A DNA stretch of 64,000 bases from Hymenobacter siberiensis (GCF_018967845.1 NZ_JAHLZZ010000001.1:1550001-1614000); one strand, 5' to 3'. Shown: positions 41,745 through 50,651, counted from the stretch's first letter. Notes: generated by a model from the sequence alone, not told the origin. Made by a program: numbers and translations.

Positions 41745-41800
41745 TTTCAATCAAAAAAAAGCCGCTCCGATTCATCGGAGCGGCTTTTTTTTGATTGAAA
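41745..41800. terminator. Bidirectional terminator between TonB receptor and amylase
   Basis: Two 27-nt arms (41745-41771 and 41774-41800) are exact complements. The GC core GCCGCTCCGAT is flanked by A8 and T8, so it can end transcripts from both sides of this convergent gene pair. Confidence 0.92.
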
Positions 41801-41811
41801 ATGGCTGGTCG

Positions 41812-44199
41812 TTACTGCACTGCCACCTTCTGGCTCACATGAAACTCGGGTACGCTCAGCTGGTAAATACCGGCCGGCAGCGTCTTCTTCACGCCGAGGC
41901 GCAGCTCGTTCGTGCCGTTGTAGAGGCGCACAGTTTCCTGGTGCACCAGGCGGCCCGTCAGGTCGTGCAGCTGCACGGTGGCGGCCTGCTCGCGGTTGGC
42001 GGTAATCACCATATCGATGCGGTCGGCGGCGGTGGGGTTGGGGTACACCAGTACCTCGGCGGTGGGTACTTCCTTAGTGTTAGCCAGCACGGCGGCATCG
42101 CGGCGGCCAGTCATGGCGCCGGTTACCACGGTGGGAGCAGTGTAGGTGGCCTTCACGAACGCGCCCTGGCTGGGGTTGGCGGTGCTGGCGTTTTTGGCTT
42201 TCAGCGTGTACCAGCCTTCGGTGGTGGGCGTGTAGGTGCCCGTGAGGGTACCGGTGCCGGTTTGGCTGCTCACTACGGTGCCAGCGCTGTTGAGCACGGC
42301 CACCGTCAGGCTGCGCGTGGCATCGACGGGGAAAAGGGTGTAGGTGACGCCTTTGTTGGCGGCCACGTAGATGCGGCCGGCCGTGCGGTAGGCCGTGGAG
42401 GCGGCCGGCAGCTCACCACCCTGCATCAGGCTGCGGCTGTCGGAGTCGCCGAGGTCGTTGGCCAGCTCCCACTCCTGGGTGGTGGTCAGGGCGGGGCGGG
42501 TGTAGTCGGTCACGGCGTTGGTGGGCGCCCACACCGAGTAGCCCCGGCGGCCGCTGGCGGCCGTGCCGTTGCACGGCGGGGTGTTGATGGCCACGGTCTG
42601 GGTGCTGCTCACCGTGACGGTGGCAGTGCCATTGGCCCCGGAATAGTCCTTCAGCACGGTACCGGGCGCGAAATCGCAGCTCACCGTGTTGTTCTGCCAG
42701 GTGGTGAAGTTGTCGTTGATGCCGATGATGGCCTTGGTGCTGCGCTCAATCACGAGGTGGTCGGCGGCTTGGTAGCGCACTCTGTACGCGCCGTCCTTGA
42801 AATGCAGGTTCTGGTGGCACCACACCAGGTTCACGAGGTCGTCGCGGGTGGGCAGGTCCACGGTGCTTTTGGGGCTGTGCACGTAGCGCTTGCTGGTGTT
42901 GCCCACGTTGAACACGTCCTCAAAAAACAGCATCGGCGAGCCATCCATGGCCAGCGCGGCAGCATACACGGCCGAGAGGCGCGGGTCGAACGGGTCGATG
43001 TGCGGGGCCAGCTCCGAGCCGGTATTCCAGCCGGTGTAGTTGCCGTTGGCATCTACCTGGGGCCGCATCGTGTCGTGGTTGTTCACGAAGGGCACCGTAC
43101 GGTGCACATACGTCCCGTTGATGTTCACCACCCGCGTGCCTTGCTGGTAGCTGGGCAGCGTGCCGATGTCGAAGCTGCCGCCCTGGCTCACAACGTTGTA
43201 CAGGCCGTTGCGCAGCGAGAAGTCGAACGTGCCCGAGCGGTTGTTCACGTTGGCTACCCAGCCATCCATCTGGCTCGACGAGCCCACCCATTCACCCACG
43301 GCGTACATGGTGGCCCCGCCGTTGGCCCAGCCGGCGTTGCTCTGCATATTATACAGAAAGTCTTCGGAGGCGAAGTCGGGGAAGTGCTTCACCGCGTCCA
43401 TTCGCACACCATCGAAACCGACCTGCTTCTTGTACCAAATCAGCCAGTTGCGGTTGCCGGTACGCATGTAGTCGCTGGCCTGCACGGGGTTATAGGTAGT
43501 GGCGTTGGAGCTTTGGCCGTAGGAGCCGGTGTAGTAGCTGATGTCGGGCCCAAACAAGGGGGCGTTCCAGTCGCCGGTGGTGGAATTATTTCCCTGGTTG
43601 GGGTTGAAATTCTCCCAGTTTTTCGAGAAGCGGCCCGAGCGGCTGAAATAATCTGCGGCGCTCTCGTCGGTCACCGGCTTAGCGTAGCTCACGTAGCGGA
43701 AGTTCTTGTACTTGCTGGTCGTGCCGTCTTCCCAGGCCCCGGGGTCCTGTCCGCCTGCGCCGTTCGATGAGCCGGCCCCGTCGTTGTGGTTCAACACCAG
43801 GTCCTGAATTACCTCCACGCCGTTGGCGTGCAGCACGGCCACGGCGCGCAGCAGCTCATCCTTCGTGCCCATACGGGTAGCCAGGAAGCCTTTCTGCCAC
43901 TTATCGCCCAGGTCGTAGTTGTCGAAAGGGGAGTAGCCGTTGCCCTGGTTGGCGTTTTTGATGGTCGGCGGAATCCAGACGGCATCCACGCCCATGCTTT
44001 TCAGGCGCGGGGCCAGGTCGGCGAGGTAGTTGGCCCAGCCATTAGGATAGTTCGAGTTCCAGAAATCCCACCAGAAGCCCTGCATGACTACTTTTTGGGC
44101 GTGGGCAGCTTGGTTGCCGACCCCCAGCAACGCGATGGCCAGAGCTAAAGCAAACCGGAATCGTTTGCGGAACGGAAAACGCGGGGAAAAGTGCATCAT
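41812..44199 (-). CDS. Secreted alpha-amylase (GH13) with T9SS sorting domain
   Basis: This enzyme should hydrolyse alpha-1,4-glucans outside the cell. From the ATG at 44199 the product has 795 residues: a signal peptide (to AHAQ), a (beta/alpha)8 domain with DLVLNHN, nucleophile Asp268 (VRMDAVKH), acid/base Glu303 (AVGEWVG) and Asp376 (VNNHDT), a DUF1939-like C domain, an Ig-like stretch and a type A T9SS domain (VYPNPTAADRIDMVI). The opening WWDFW-NGW sequence resembles liquefying-type amylases. Upstream Met codons exist but add a non-signal leader. Confidence 0.92.
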   Translation of the reverse strand: MMHFSPRFPFRKRFRFALALAIALLGVGNQAAHAQKVVMQGFWWDFWNSNYPNGWANYLADLAPRLKSMGVDAVWIPPTIKNANQGNGYSPFDNYDLGDKWQKGFLATRMGTKDELLRAVAVLHANGVEVIQDLVLNHNDGAGSSNGAGGQDPGAWEDGTTSKYKNFRYVSYAKPVTDESAADYFSRSGRFSKNWENFNPNQGNNSTTGDWNAPLFGPDISYYTGSYGQSSNATTYNPVQASDYMRTGNRNWLIWYKKQVGFDGVRMDAVKHFPDFASEDFLYNMQSNAGWANGGATMYAVGEWVGSSSQMDGWVANVNNRSGTFDFSLRNGLYNVVSQGGSFDIGTLPSYQQGTRVVNINGTYVHRTVPFVNNHDTMRPQVDANGNYTGWNTGSELAPHIDPFDPRLSAVYAAALAMDGSPMLFFEDVFNVGNTSKRYVHSPKSTVDLPTRDDLVNLVWCHQNLHFKDGAYRVRYQAADHLVIERSTKAIIGINDNFTTWQNNTVSCDFAPGTVLKDYSGANGTATVTVSSTQTVAINTPPCNGTAASGRRGYSVWAPTNAVTDYTRPALTTTQEWELANDLGDSDSRSLMQGGELPAASTAYRTAGRIYVAANKGVTYTLFPVDATRSLTVAVLNSAGTVVSSQTGTGTLTGTYTPTTEGWYTLKAKNASTANPSQGAFVKATYTAPTVVTGAMTGRRDAAVLANTKEVPTAEVLVYPNPTAADRIDMVITANREQAATVQLHDLTGRLVHQETVRLYNGTNELRLGVKKTLPAGIYQLSVPEFHVSQKVAVQ

Positions 44200-44525
44200 G
44201 TGTGGGAATTGGGTTTTGTGAGGAAAAAATGAAGTACGGCTTGTCAATCAGTAGTAGCGCAAAAACAGCGATTTTGCTGCTATTAAAGTGAATCAAGGTA
44301 TAAAAAATGGTTCGTATAACCTTGAAATGACAAAATATTATTTGTGCATTCGATTGCATTTTTTGAATAATTGTGCTATGTCAATAATTATTGTTCACCA
44401 GGTCGTGGAGGAGTGCTGGCGTTGTGCTCCGGGCCTTGGTTTCGCTCAGGCTCCGGCTTGGTTCGTTTTGGTAAAAGTGCCGGTTGGCGAGTGGTTGCTG
44501 CAGCAGCGCGCCGTAGTTTTGGCCC

Positions 44526-45404
44526 ATGGTTAGGTTGAGAGAAGTAGGGGAGTTTGTCAGAGCGTCTGCCGGTAAGGCGCACATCATTGGTTGCCTGGCC
44601 GCCACGCTGCTCACCGCCGGCTGCCAGCTGCGCGCCGAGGAGGCGCAAACGCCCGCCAAAAAACGCGTCACTGCTGCTGCCCTCACATCGGCCGCTGTGC
44701 CGGCGGTGGCCGTCCCGGTCCCCGATTCGCTGCGCCTGACCCCGGTGCCCGCGCTGGCCGCCGTGCCCGATACCCTGCGCCAGGCCATCGAGCAGCTGCA
44801 CGCCGCCCTTGGTCCTGCCGCCGCCGCGCTACGCCCCGAAGTGCTGGAGCAGGCCTGCATTGGCTACCTCACACTGCACCCCACCGGCCGCATCGAGCGC
44901 GCCGGTCTGCTGGCCGTGGCCGATATGGACCTGCCCAACACCTCCGAACGCCTCTGGGTCATCGACCTAAAGGAAGCGAAAGTGCTGCACCGCAGCCTGG
45001 TGGCCCACGGCGAAGGCTCGGGCCACCTGCGCGCCCGCCGCTTTTCCGATAAAGATTCGTCGGCCTGCACCTCGCTGGGCTTCTACCGCACGGCGGGTAC
45101 TTACGATGGTGTTCATGGCTACTCGCGCCGCATCGAAGGATTGGATAAAGGGCAAAATGCGAATGCCTTCGACCGCTACGTGGTGCTGCACGCCGCCGAT
45201 TACGTCAGCCCGAAATACGTGCGCCAATACGGCCACCTGGGCTACAGCCGGGGCTGTCCGGCGCTGCCGCCCGCGCAGTTCAAGGCCATTATTGCCACGT
45301 TGCGGGTGGGCAGCATGCTGCTCATGAGCGGCCCCGGCCTGGCCTCGCGCTGGCTGGATGGGCCGGCCGCCGGCCGCCGGTTTTTGCAGCGCGGCTGGCG
45401 CTAG
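44526..45404 (+). CDS. Murein L,D-transpeptidase-like protein (YkuD_2), copy A
   Basis: The 292-residue product has a lipobox-like LTAGC, a Pro/Ala/Val-rich linker and a YkuD_2-type catalytic domain: LVAHGEGSGH, SLGFYRT, GVHGYSRRIEGLDKG, VLHAADYVS and SRGCPALP with candidate nucleophile Cys244. It would act on peptidoglycan peptides in the periplasm. A paralogue follows at 45555, indicating tandem duplication. The N-terminus is somewhat long before the lipobox, so a later start is possible. Confidence 0.82.
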   Translation: MVRLREVGEFVRASAGKAHIIGCLAATLLTAGCQLRAEEAQTPAKKRVTAAALTSAAVPAVAVPVPDSLRLTPVPALAAVPDTLRQAIEQLHAALGPAAAALRPEVLEQACIGYLTLHPTGRIERAGLLAVADMDLPNTSERLWVIDLKEAKVLHRSLVAHGEGSGHLRARRFSDKDSSACTSLGFYRTAGTYDGVHGYSRRIEGLDKGQNANAFDRYVVLHAADYVSPKYVRQYGHLGYSRGCPALPPAQFKAIIATLRVGSMLLMSGPGLASRWLDGPAAGRRFLQRGWR

Positions 45405-45554
45405 CCGGGTTGCATCCGGAGAAGCAACGGAATCATTTAGCTCGGCAAATCGTGTTTAAAGTAGCCGCCGGAATTCCCACTCCGTATAAAGCATCCGAAA
45501 CAGCTGTCGCCCGTGCGCCGGCTGATTTTGCTTCTCCAACCAGCCACTTCGATT

Positions 45555-46403
45555 ATGCATTCGCATCAGCCCAGCATCGTTCAGCGCAAACGCCAAGGCC
45601 TGCGTCGTCAGCGCATGGCGCGCCGCGTTCTGCCGTTTTTGGCCTCGTTGTTTTTGGCTACGCCCATGGCCGGCAATATTCAGCAGTCGGTGGCGGGCAG
45701 CTCGCGCAACGAGCTGCGGATGCCCAAAATAGAATTTTCGCCCAAAGCCCAGTTCGACCAGGAGCTGCGCACCACCTACAATGCCCTCGGGGCCGAGCAG
45801 GAAGGGCTGCGCTTTGAAACGTTCGCCAAGGCCATGACCGGCTACCTCAACCTGCGCCAGGCCGGCAAGCTGGCCGAGGACAAGCAGGTGCTGACGGTTA
45901 TTGACTTCGACCTGCCCAGTACCGAAAAACGCCTCTGGGTGCTCGATTTGGGCAAGAAAGAAGTCCTCTTTCATACCCTCGTGGCTCACGGCCACAACTC
46001 GGGCGAGAATGAAGCCAGCAGCTTTTCCAACACCGACCAAAGCAATATGAGCAGCCTGGGCTTTTATGTCACCGGCAGCGAATACGAAGGCAAGCACGGC
46101 CATTCGCTGCGCCTCGAAGGCATGGACGAAGGCGTGAACAGCAACGCCGCTGCCCGTTCCATCGTGATGCACGGCGCCGATTATGTCAGCGAAGACTTCA
46201 TTAAGCAGAATGGCCGCCTGGGTCGTAGCCTTGGCTGCCCGGCGCTGCCCATGGACCAGTATTCGCAGATTATCGACGTTGTGAACGGTGGCACTTGCCT
46301 GTTCCTCAACAAGTCGGACGCGGGTTACTCGTCGCAGTTTTTGAACCAGCAAGTGGCCATGGCTGCTATGGCGCCCCACGCCACGGCCCACGGCATCTCG
46401 TAG
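45555..46403 (+). CDS. Murein L,D-transpeptidase-like protein (YkuD_2), copy B
   Basis: This 282-residue paralogue of the preceding gene keeps the same motif series (LVAHGHNSGE, SLGFYVTG, GKHGHSLRLEGMDEG, VMHGADYVS, SLGCPALP with Cys228). The N-terminus has a basic run then a hydrophobic segment (VLPFLASLFLATPMAG), a signal peptide or anchor rather than a lipobox. I chose the ATG at 45555 over the in-frame TTG at 45513. The pair differ in anchoring, which may separate their places of action. Confidence 0.82.
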   Translation: MHSHQPSIVQRKRQGLRRQRMARRVLPFLASLFLATPMAGNIQQSVAGSSRNELRMPKIEFSPKAQFDQELRTTYNALGAEQEGLRFETFAKAMTGYLNLRQAGKLAEDKQVLTVIDFDLPSTEKRLWVLDLGKKEVLFHTLVAHGHNSGENEASSFSNTDQSNMSSLGFYVTGSEYEGKHGHSLRLEGMDEGVNSNAAARSIVMHGADYVSEDFIKQNGRLGRSLGCPALPMDQYSQIIDVVNGGTCLFLNKSDAGYSSQFLNQQVAMAAMAPHATAHGIS

Positions 46404-46428
46404 GTTTCAGCACTGCTGATATTATTGG

Positions 46429-46466
46429 AAAAGGCTCCCCGCGCAAGCAGGGAGCCTTTTTGTTTT
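46429..46466. terminator. Terminator after the L,D-transpeptidase pair
   Basis: AAAAGGCTCCC (46429-46439) pairs with GGGAGCCTTTT (46450-46460) and runs into TTTGTTTTT. It also faces the convergent Ldh gene. Confidence 0.88.
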
Positions 46467-46495
46467 TGGCTGGCTGTCGGAATAAAGACGAAGTG

Positions 46496-47557
46496 CTACA
46501 GCTTCACGCCAAACTTCGCGCCCACGCCTTCCAAATCCTTAACCACGGCATCGAGCAGCGGAATGCCGTCCAGCAATCGATGGGCGGCCATTTCGCGCTC
46601 GGGGTCGCCAGGGATGAGGACTTTTTTGCCTTCCACTGCCTGCGCTTGGCGGAAAGTTGAAATCCAGTTATCCATGTGCGCCTTAAACTCGTCGGCAGGC
46701 CGGAAGGCATCGACGCGCATGGCGCCGAAAAAGTGGCCCAGGCCCTGCCCCACGGGGTTGGCCGAGGGCTGTAGGAAGGCCACGAAGGGCGGCACCCACG
46801 GCCCATAGTTCGCGCCGGAGAGCACGGCCGAGAAAATATCGACCACCGCGCCCAAGCCGTAGCCCTTGTGCGAGCCGGTGGCCCCGCCCAGGGGCAGCAG
46901 CGCGCCGCCGTTTTTCACCGCGTTGGCATCGGTGCTGGGTTGGCCGTCGGCGGTTTGGGCCCAGCCTTCGGGCAGGGGCAGGCCCTTGCGCTGGGCAATT
47001 TCGAGCTTGCCGTTGGCGGCGGTGGTGGTGGCCATGTCGAGCACGAAATCAGACTGCTCGCCGGCGGGCACGGCTACGGCAATGGGGTTGGTGCCAAGCA
47101 GGCGGTCGAGCGAGAAGGTGGGCGCGACGAGCGGCGAGGCGTTGGTCATGGCAATGCCAATCATGTCGTGCGCCAGCGGTAGCATGGCGTGGTAGCCGGC
47201 AATGCCGAAGTGGTTGGAGTTCTTCACTGAAACCCAGCCGGTACCTGCCTGCCGGGCTTTCTCAATGGCCACGCGCATGGCCCGGGGGCCCACCACCAGG
47301 CCCAGGCCGCCGTCACCATCTACCACGGCGGTACTAGGCGTTTCGTAGGTGACGCCCACGCGGGGCGTGGCGTTGATGCGGCCGGCCTCCCACAGGCGCA
47401 CGTAGCCCACGAGGCGGGCCACACCGTGGGAATCTACGCCGCGCAGGTCGGCCGAAAGCAGGGTTTCGGTGGCGAGGGTGGCATCCTCGGCCGGGCAGCC
47501 CATGGCGAGAAAAACGCTTTCGGTGAAGGTGAAAAGCTGGCTGTAGGAGAAGGTCAT
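46496..47557 (-). CDS. Ldh family oxidoreductase (malate/L-lactate dehydrogenase type)
   Basis: The 353-residue product belongs to the Ldh_2 family of NAD(P)-dependent 2-hydroxyacid dehydrogenases, unrelated to classical LDH. LRGVDSHGVARL with the conserved His, KNSNHFGIAGYHA, and GTNPIAVAVPA are family features. The substrate could be malate, lactate, ureidoglycolate or a sugar-derived acid. The start is the ATG at 47557; an upstream frame extends into the palindrome at 47584-47683 and is not credible. Confidence 0.85.
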   Translation of the reverse strand: MTFSYSQLFTFTESVFLAMGCPAEDATLATETLLSADLRGVDSHGVARLVGYVRLWEAGRINATPRVGVTYETPSTAVVDGDGGLGLVVGPRAMRVAIEKARQAGTGWVSVKNSNHFGIAGYHAMLPLAHDMIGIAMTNASPLVAPTFSLDRLLGTNPIAVAVPAGEQSDFVLDMATTTAANGKLEIAQRKGLPLPEGWAQTADGQPSTDANAVKNGGALLPLGGATGSHKGYGLGAVVDIFSAVLSGANYGPWVPPFVAFLQPSANPVGQGLGHFFGAMRVDAFRPADEFKAHMDNWISTFRQAQAVEGKKVLIPGDPEREMAAHRLLDGIPLLDAVVKDLEGVGAKFGVKL

Positions 47558-47583
47558 GTCTTGAGGAATCGGAGAAATGGGAA

Positions 47584-47683
47584 CGTCATACCGAGCGCAG
47601 CGAAGCATCTTTACCGCCACCACTAATCCATTCGATTGGTTTAGTGGTGGCGGTAAAGATGCTTCGCTGCGCTCGGTATGACG
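47584..47683. repeat. Long inverted repeat, GCGCAGCGAAGCAT family, copy 2
   Basis: Arms 47584-47626 and 47641-47683 are exact complements (43 nt), starting CGTCATACCGAGCGCAGCG. The 14-nt centre is also partly self-complementary. It separates the two minus-strand genes for Ldh and Ppx/GppA. Confidence 0.9.
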
Positions 47684-47694
47684 CTCAAAGTAAA

Positions 47695-48651
47695 TTATAC
47701 GGCCAGTATCTCCGCCAAAACCCCTTCCTTCAGTGCGAAAGCCGACGCACGAATCCGCGTAATTTCCGTGATGCCCAGCACGAAATCAATTAGCACGGTG
47801 GCTACCACCATCATATTGGCCCGCATGGGCAGGATGCCGGGCAGGGCCTTGCGCTGCTCGTGGTTGCCGCCGAGCAGGTGGCGGTAGCTGCTTTGGAAGG
47901 ATTCCAGCGCCAGCTCGGTGCAGGGCGGCAGCTCGGCCTCAGTACGCAACTGGCCAGCTTGCATGTCGGCCAGGCTGTCGAAGCTGCCGGATGCGCCGAC
48001 GATGCCCACCGGCCGGTACTGCCGCACGGCTTCGATGAGCGGCGTGAGCATTGTGCCGAGGTACTGCTGCTCGGCCTCGACGGCGGCGGCGGGAAATACG
48101 CCGCTGGGGTCGGGAAAGAACATATCCAGCAGGCGCTGAGCCCCGATTTCGAAGCTCTGCTTCCAGAAAATGGTAGTCTGGTTGGCAATGATGAACTCCA
48201 CCGAGCCGCCGCCGATGTCCATTATCAGCTGCGATTCCTTCCCCAAATCCACGGCCTGGCGCACCCCCTGGCAGATGAGCTCCGCCTCGCGCTCGCCAGA
48301 AATGACGTTGACCTGAATGCCGGTTTGCTCGAAAATGTCGCGCACCAAATCGGGACCATTTTTCGTGACGCGCATGGCGCTGGTGGCGGTGGCACGCACC
48401 TCCGTCACGGAGTGCAGCTCCATTTCCTCCTTGAAGCCGGCCAGCGTGTGCAGGGCGCGGTCGTAGGCCGCCGGGGCGATGATGCCCTGGCTGATGCCGC
48501 CCTCGCCCAGGCGTACGCCCGCTTTGGTGCGCAGCACGACCACCGGTTTCTGGCCGGGCGTGGTGGGTATTTCCACAATAAGCAGGTGGAAAGTGTTGGT
48601 GCCCATATCAATCAGGGCAAGGCGGCGGGGGTGAGGATGGGCGTGATGCAT
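47695..48651 (-). CDS. Ppx/GppA family phosphatase
   Basis: This 318-residue actin-fold enzyme would hydrolyse polyphosphate or pppGpp. LALIDMGTNTFHLLIVEI near the N-terminus and MDIGGGSVEFII in the middle are the phosphate-binding motifs. It is the short form without the C-terminal HD-like domain of E. coli Ppx, common in Bacteroidota. Which substrate it uses cannot be told from sequence. Confidence 0.88.
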   Translation of the reverse strand: MHHAHPHPRRLALIDMGTNTFHLLIVEIPTTPGQKPVVVLRTKAGVRLGEGGISQGIIAPAAYDRALHTLAGFKEEMELHSVTEVRATATSAMRVTKNGPDLVRDIFEQTGIQVNVISGEREAELICQGVRQAVDLGKESQLIMDIGGGSVEFIIANQTTIFWKQSFEIGAQRLLDMFFPDPSGVFPAAAVEAEQQYLGTMLTPLIEAVRQYRPVGIVGASGSFDSLADMQAGQLRTEAELPPCTELALESFQSSYRHLLGGNHEQRKALPGILPMRANMMVVATVLIDFVLGITEITRIRASAFALKEGVLAEILAV

Positions 48652-48745
48652 TGAGAAGAAAATATGGCAATGGCAACGAAGGGTACGACGGGCCTGTGCC
48701 GAAGCACCCTAAACATGCGCTTGCTTCCTACGTAAAGAAAGAGCG

Positions 48746-49048
48746 ATGGCTGATAAAAATTTTATTTCAACGAAGAAGTGTCCGGTCTGCCAGCAGTGGT
48801 CGCACTGGCAGCAGCAAGCCACCGACCGCTGCGAACACTGCGGCAAGCTGCTGGACCCACGCACGCACGAGGAAACCCGGCAGCGCGCGGCTACGGAGCA
48901 CCTGCGCGGGGGCATTCAGCTCGTGGAAATATACCCCGAAGATGGCGGCCTGGTGCGGTTTTTCAAGACTATTGTGCGGGGCGGGCAGCTGCTATTCGTG
49001 GCCATTCTGGGGTTTATTGTGTGGCTGGTAACCGCCTTGGCGGCCTGA
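48746..49048 (+). CDS. Zinc-ribbon protein with C-terminal membrane segment
   Basis: The product (100 residues) has a zinc ribbon with Cys12, Cys15, Cys29 and Cys32 (KCPVCQQW, RCEHCGKLL), a middle polar region and a terminal membrane helix (GGQLLFVAILGFIVWLVTAL). Function unknown. It is followed after one base by a membrane-protein gene, so the two are probably cotranslated. Confidence 0.78.
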   Translation: MADKNFISTKKCPVCQQWSHWQQQATDRCEHCGKLLDPRTHEETRQRAATEHLRGGIQLVEIYPEDGGLVRFFKTIVRGGQLLFVAILGFIVWLVTALAA

Positions 49049-49049
49049 T

Positions 49050-49415
49050 ATGCGGGTGCCGGCCGTGCTTCGCCACCCTTTGTTTTTAGGCAGCGCCCTG
49101 CTCTACGGCGGCTACCAGCTAAACAAGCACTGGCTGCACTTGGCGCTGCCGGCCGGGCTGGCGTCGTACTTGAACGATGTGCTTTTTCTCCCCCTAATGC
49201 TCAGCCTGGCCCTGGCCGCACACCAAACCGTGTACGGCCGTGGGGCCACGCTGCCCGGCACCTGGGTGCTGGCCGCCTGGGCCGGCGTAGCGCTGTGGTT
49301 CGAAGGCCTGCTGCCGCTCTGGTCGGCCCAGGCCGTGGCCGACCCGGCAGACGTGTTGGCCTACGCGGCCGGGGCGCTCATTTTTCAGCTGTGGATGAAT
49401 AAGCGCGTGAGGTAA
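49050..49415 (+). CDS. Small integral membrane protein, unknown function
   Basis: The product (121 residues) has about four hydrophobic segments with NKHWLHLALPAGLASYLNDV between the first and second. I do not recognise a tested family. It starts one base after the zinc-ribbon gene, suggesting a two-gene unit. The stop lies in the palindrome at 49407-49477. Confidence 0.7.
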   Translation: MRVPAVLRHPLFLGSALLYGGYQLNKHWLHLALPAGLASYLNDVLFLPLMLSLALAAHQTVYGRGATLPGTWVLAAWAGVALWFEGLLPLWSAQAVADPADVLAYAAGALIFQLWMNKRVR

Positions 49416-49477
49416 GCTTTAGCCTGCCGTGTTTTAACATCTTTTTTTCCAAAACGGCAAGCTAAAGTTTGCCTCAC
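49407..49477. repeat. Imperfect palindrome spanning two convergent gene ends
   Basis: GTGAGGTAAGCTTTAGCCTG on the left opposes AAGCTAAAGTTTGCCTCAC on the right, with CCGTgTTTT and AAAACGGC inside. It covers the stop codons of both the membrane-protein gene (plus) and the methyltransferase gene (minus) and may act as a two-way terminator. Confidence 0.75.
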
Positions 49478-50358
49478 ACGGCAAACCGGCAGAACGTGCC
49501 CAGCGGCAGCTTGCGCTGCCCGGCATCGTGCAGGTAAATCTCGCCCAGCTCGCGCACGGCCTTCTCGCCGGGGAAAATGGCGGTAGTCAGATTATCGAGA
49601 ATCAGGGCTGAGAAGCCCAGCGAGTACAGGTTCACCACAAAGAAATGGTCCTCTGGGTCGAGGAGCTGCTGGCTGAGCTTGAGCATTTCGTTCAACTCGT
49701 CTTCGAGCTGCCATTTCTCACCGTTGGGGCCCCGGCCGTAGGCGGGCGGGTCGAGGATGAGGCCCTGATACTTGCTGCCGCGCTTCACTTCGCGCCGCAC
49801 GTACTTCATGGCGTCTTCCACGAGCCAGCGCACGCCGTCGAGCTGGCTGGCTTCCATGTTGTCGCGGGCCCAGAAGTTCACCTGCTTCACCGAATCGAGG
49901 TGCGTGACATCGGCGCCGGCGGCGCGGGCGGCCAGCGTGGCCGCGCCCGTGTAGGCAAACAGGTTGAGCACGCGCGGCAATTTGGCGCGGCGCTTTTTCG
50001 TCTGATTATAGATGAACTGCCAGTTGGGGTCCTGCTCCGGAAACAGGCCGACGTGCTTGAACGACGACAGGCCGAGGCGGAATTTCAGCTTCAGGCCATC
50101 GGGCCGCTCGTAGGCAATGACCCACTGCTCGGGCATGTCGGGCTTGAGGCGCCACTGGCCCTTTTCGGTGGAGCCGGGCGCACGGGCGAAGGCCGCATCG
50201 GCCTTTTCCCATTCCTTGAGGGGCAAGTGCGGGTCCCAGATGGCTTGCGGCTCGGGGCGGGCCAGGATGTATTGGCCAAAGCGTTCGAGCTTCTGGAAGT
50301 TGCCGGAATCAATTAGCTCGTAGTCGGGCCAGGGCGAGGTGGTGAGGAAATCGTACAT
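49474..50358 (-). CDS. Class I SAM-dependent methyltransferase
   Basis: The 294-residue product has a SAM-binding motif I (VLNLFAYTGAATLAARAAGA), an acidic motif II (VTHLDSVKQ) and a DPPAYGRG motif typical of RNA or protein N- or C-methyltransferases of the RlmI/Methyltrans_SAM group. The target is unknown but rRNA is likely. A -7 box lies just upstream. Confidence 0.83.
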   Translation of the reverse strand: MYDFLTTSPWPDYELIDSGNFQKLERFGQYILARPEPQAIWDPHLPLKEWEKADAAFARAPGSTEKGQWRLKPDMPEQWVIAYERPDGLKLKFRLGLSSFKHVGLFPEQDPNWQFIYNQTKKRRAKLPRVLNLFAYTGAATLAARAAGADVTHLDSVKQVNFWARDNMEASQLDGVRWLVEDAMKYVRREVKRGSKYQGLILDPPAYGRGPNGEKWQLEDELNEMLKLSQQLLDPEDHFFVVNLYSLGFSALILDNLTTAIFPGEKAVRELGEIYLHDAGQRKLPLGTFCRFAV

Positions 50359-50366
50359 AGAGCGCG

Positions 50367-50374
50367 CAAAGGTA
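50367..50374 (-). promoter_or_regulatory. -7 box of the methyltransferase gene
   Basis: On the minus strand TAccTTTG ends 8 nt before the ATG, so the leader would be only a few nt. No clear -33 TTG is found. Confidence 0.55.
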
Positions 50375-50531
50375 GGGGCCGTGCCCGGCAGGGTCGGCTA
50401 ATTGGGTAGTAACCCGCTCCGAGCCTTTTGGGGTTTGGGGCCGTATAGGGGTACAACCAGCTTCCGGCTAGTTGTCGGTTGTTCGTTGTTAAGCAGTGAT
50501 TCATAAGCAAACTACTTCAGCGTAAAATCAG

Positions 50532-50651
50532 ATGTTTAAAATTCGTAAAGACCCTGAATTACCGGCTTGGGTATTCCTGGCCCTGCGGCTGGGCTCGCTG
50601 CTCGCCGTGGCCGTGGTAGCCGCCGTGGTTGTTAAATGCAGCGGGTACTAA
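50532..50651 (+). CDS. 39-residue membrane peptide, unknown
   Basis: An ATG frame encodes MFKIRKDPELPAWVFLALRL, then GSLLAVAVVAAVVVKCSGY, with one clear membrane segment, a basic N-terminus and a Cys near the end. The codon use is GC-rich like real genes here. No ribosomal or known small-protein family fits. Confidence 0.5.
   Translation: MFKIRKDPELPAWVFLALRLGSLLAVAVVAAVVVKCSGY

Noticed and set aside
41791..43770. 659-codon open frame antisense to the alpha-amylase gene
   Set aside because: The amylase has all catalytic residues, whereas this frame encodes a low-complexity His/Val/Gly product typical of antisense shadows.
47558..47623. N-terminal extension of the Ldh-family protein
   Set aside because: It translates part of the inverted repeat at 47584-47683, and the family starts at the ATG at 47557.
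47584..47683. Palindrome considered as an integron attC or phage attachment site
   Set aside because: There is no integrase, no attC R-boxes and no gene cassette. The shared core with two other loci favours a dispersed repeat.
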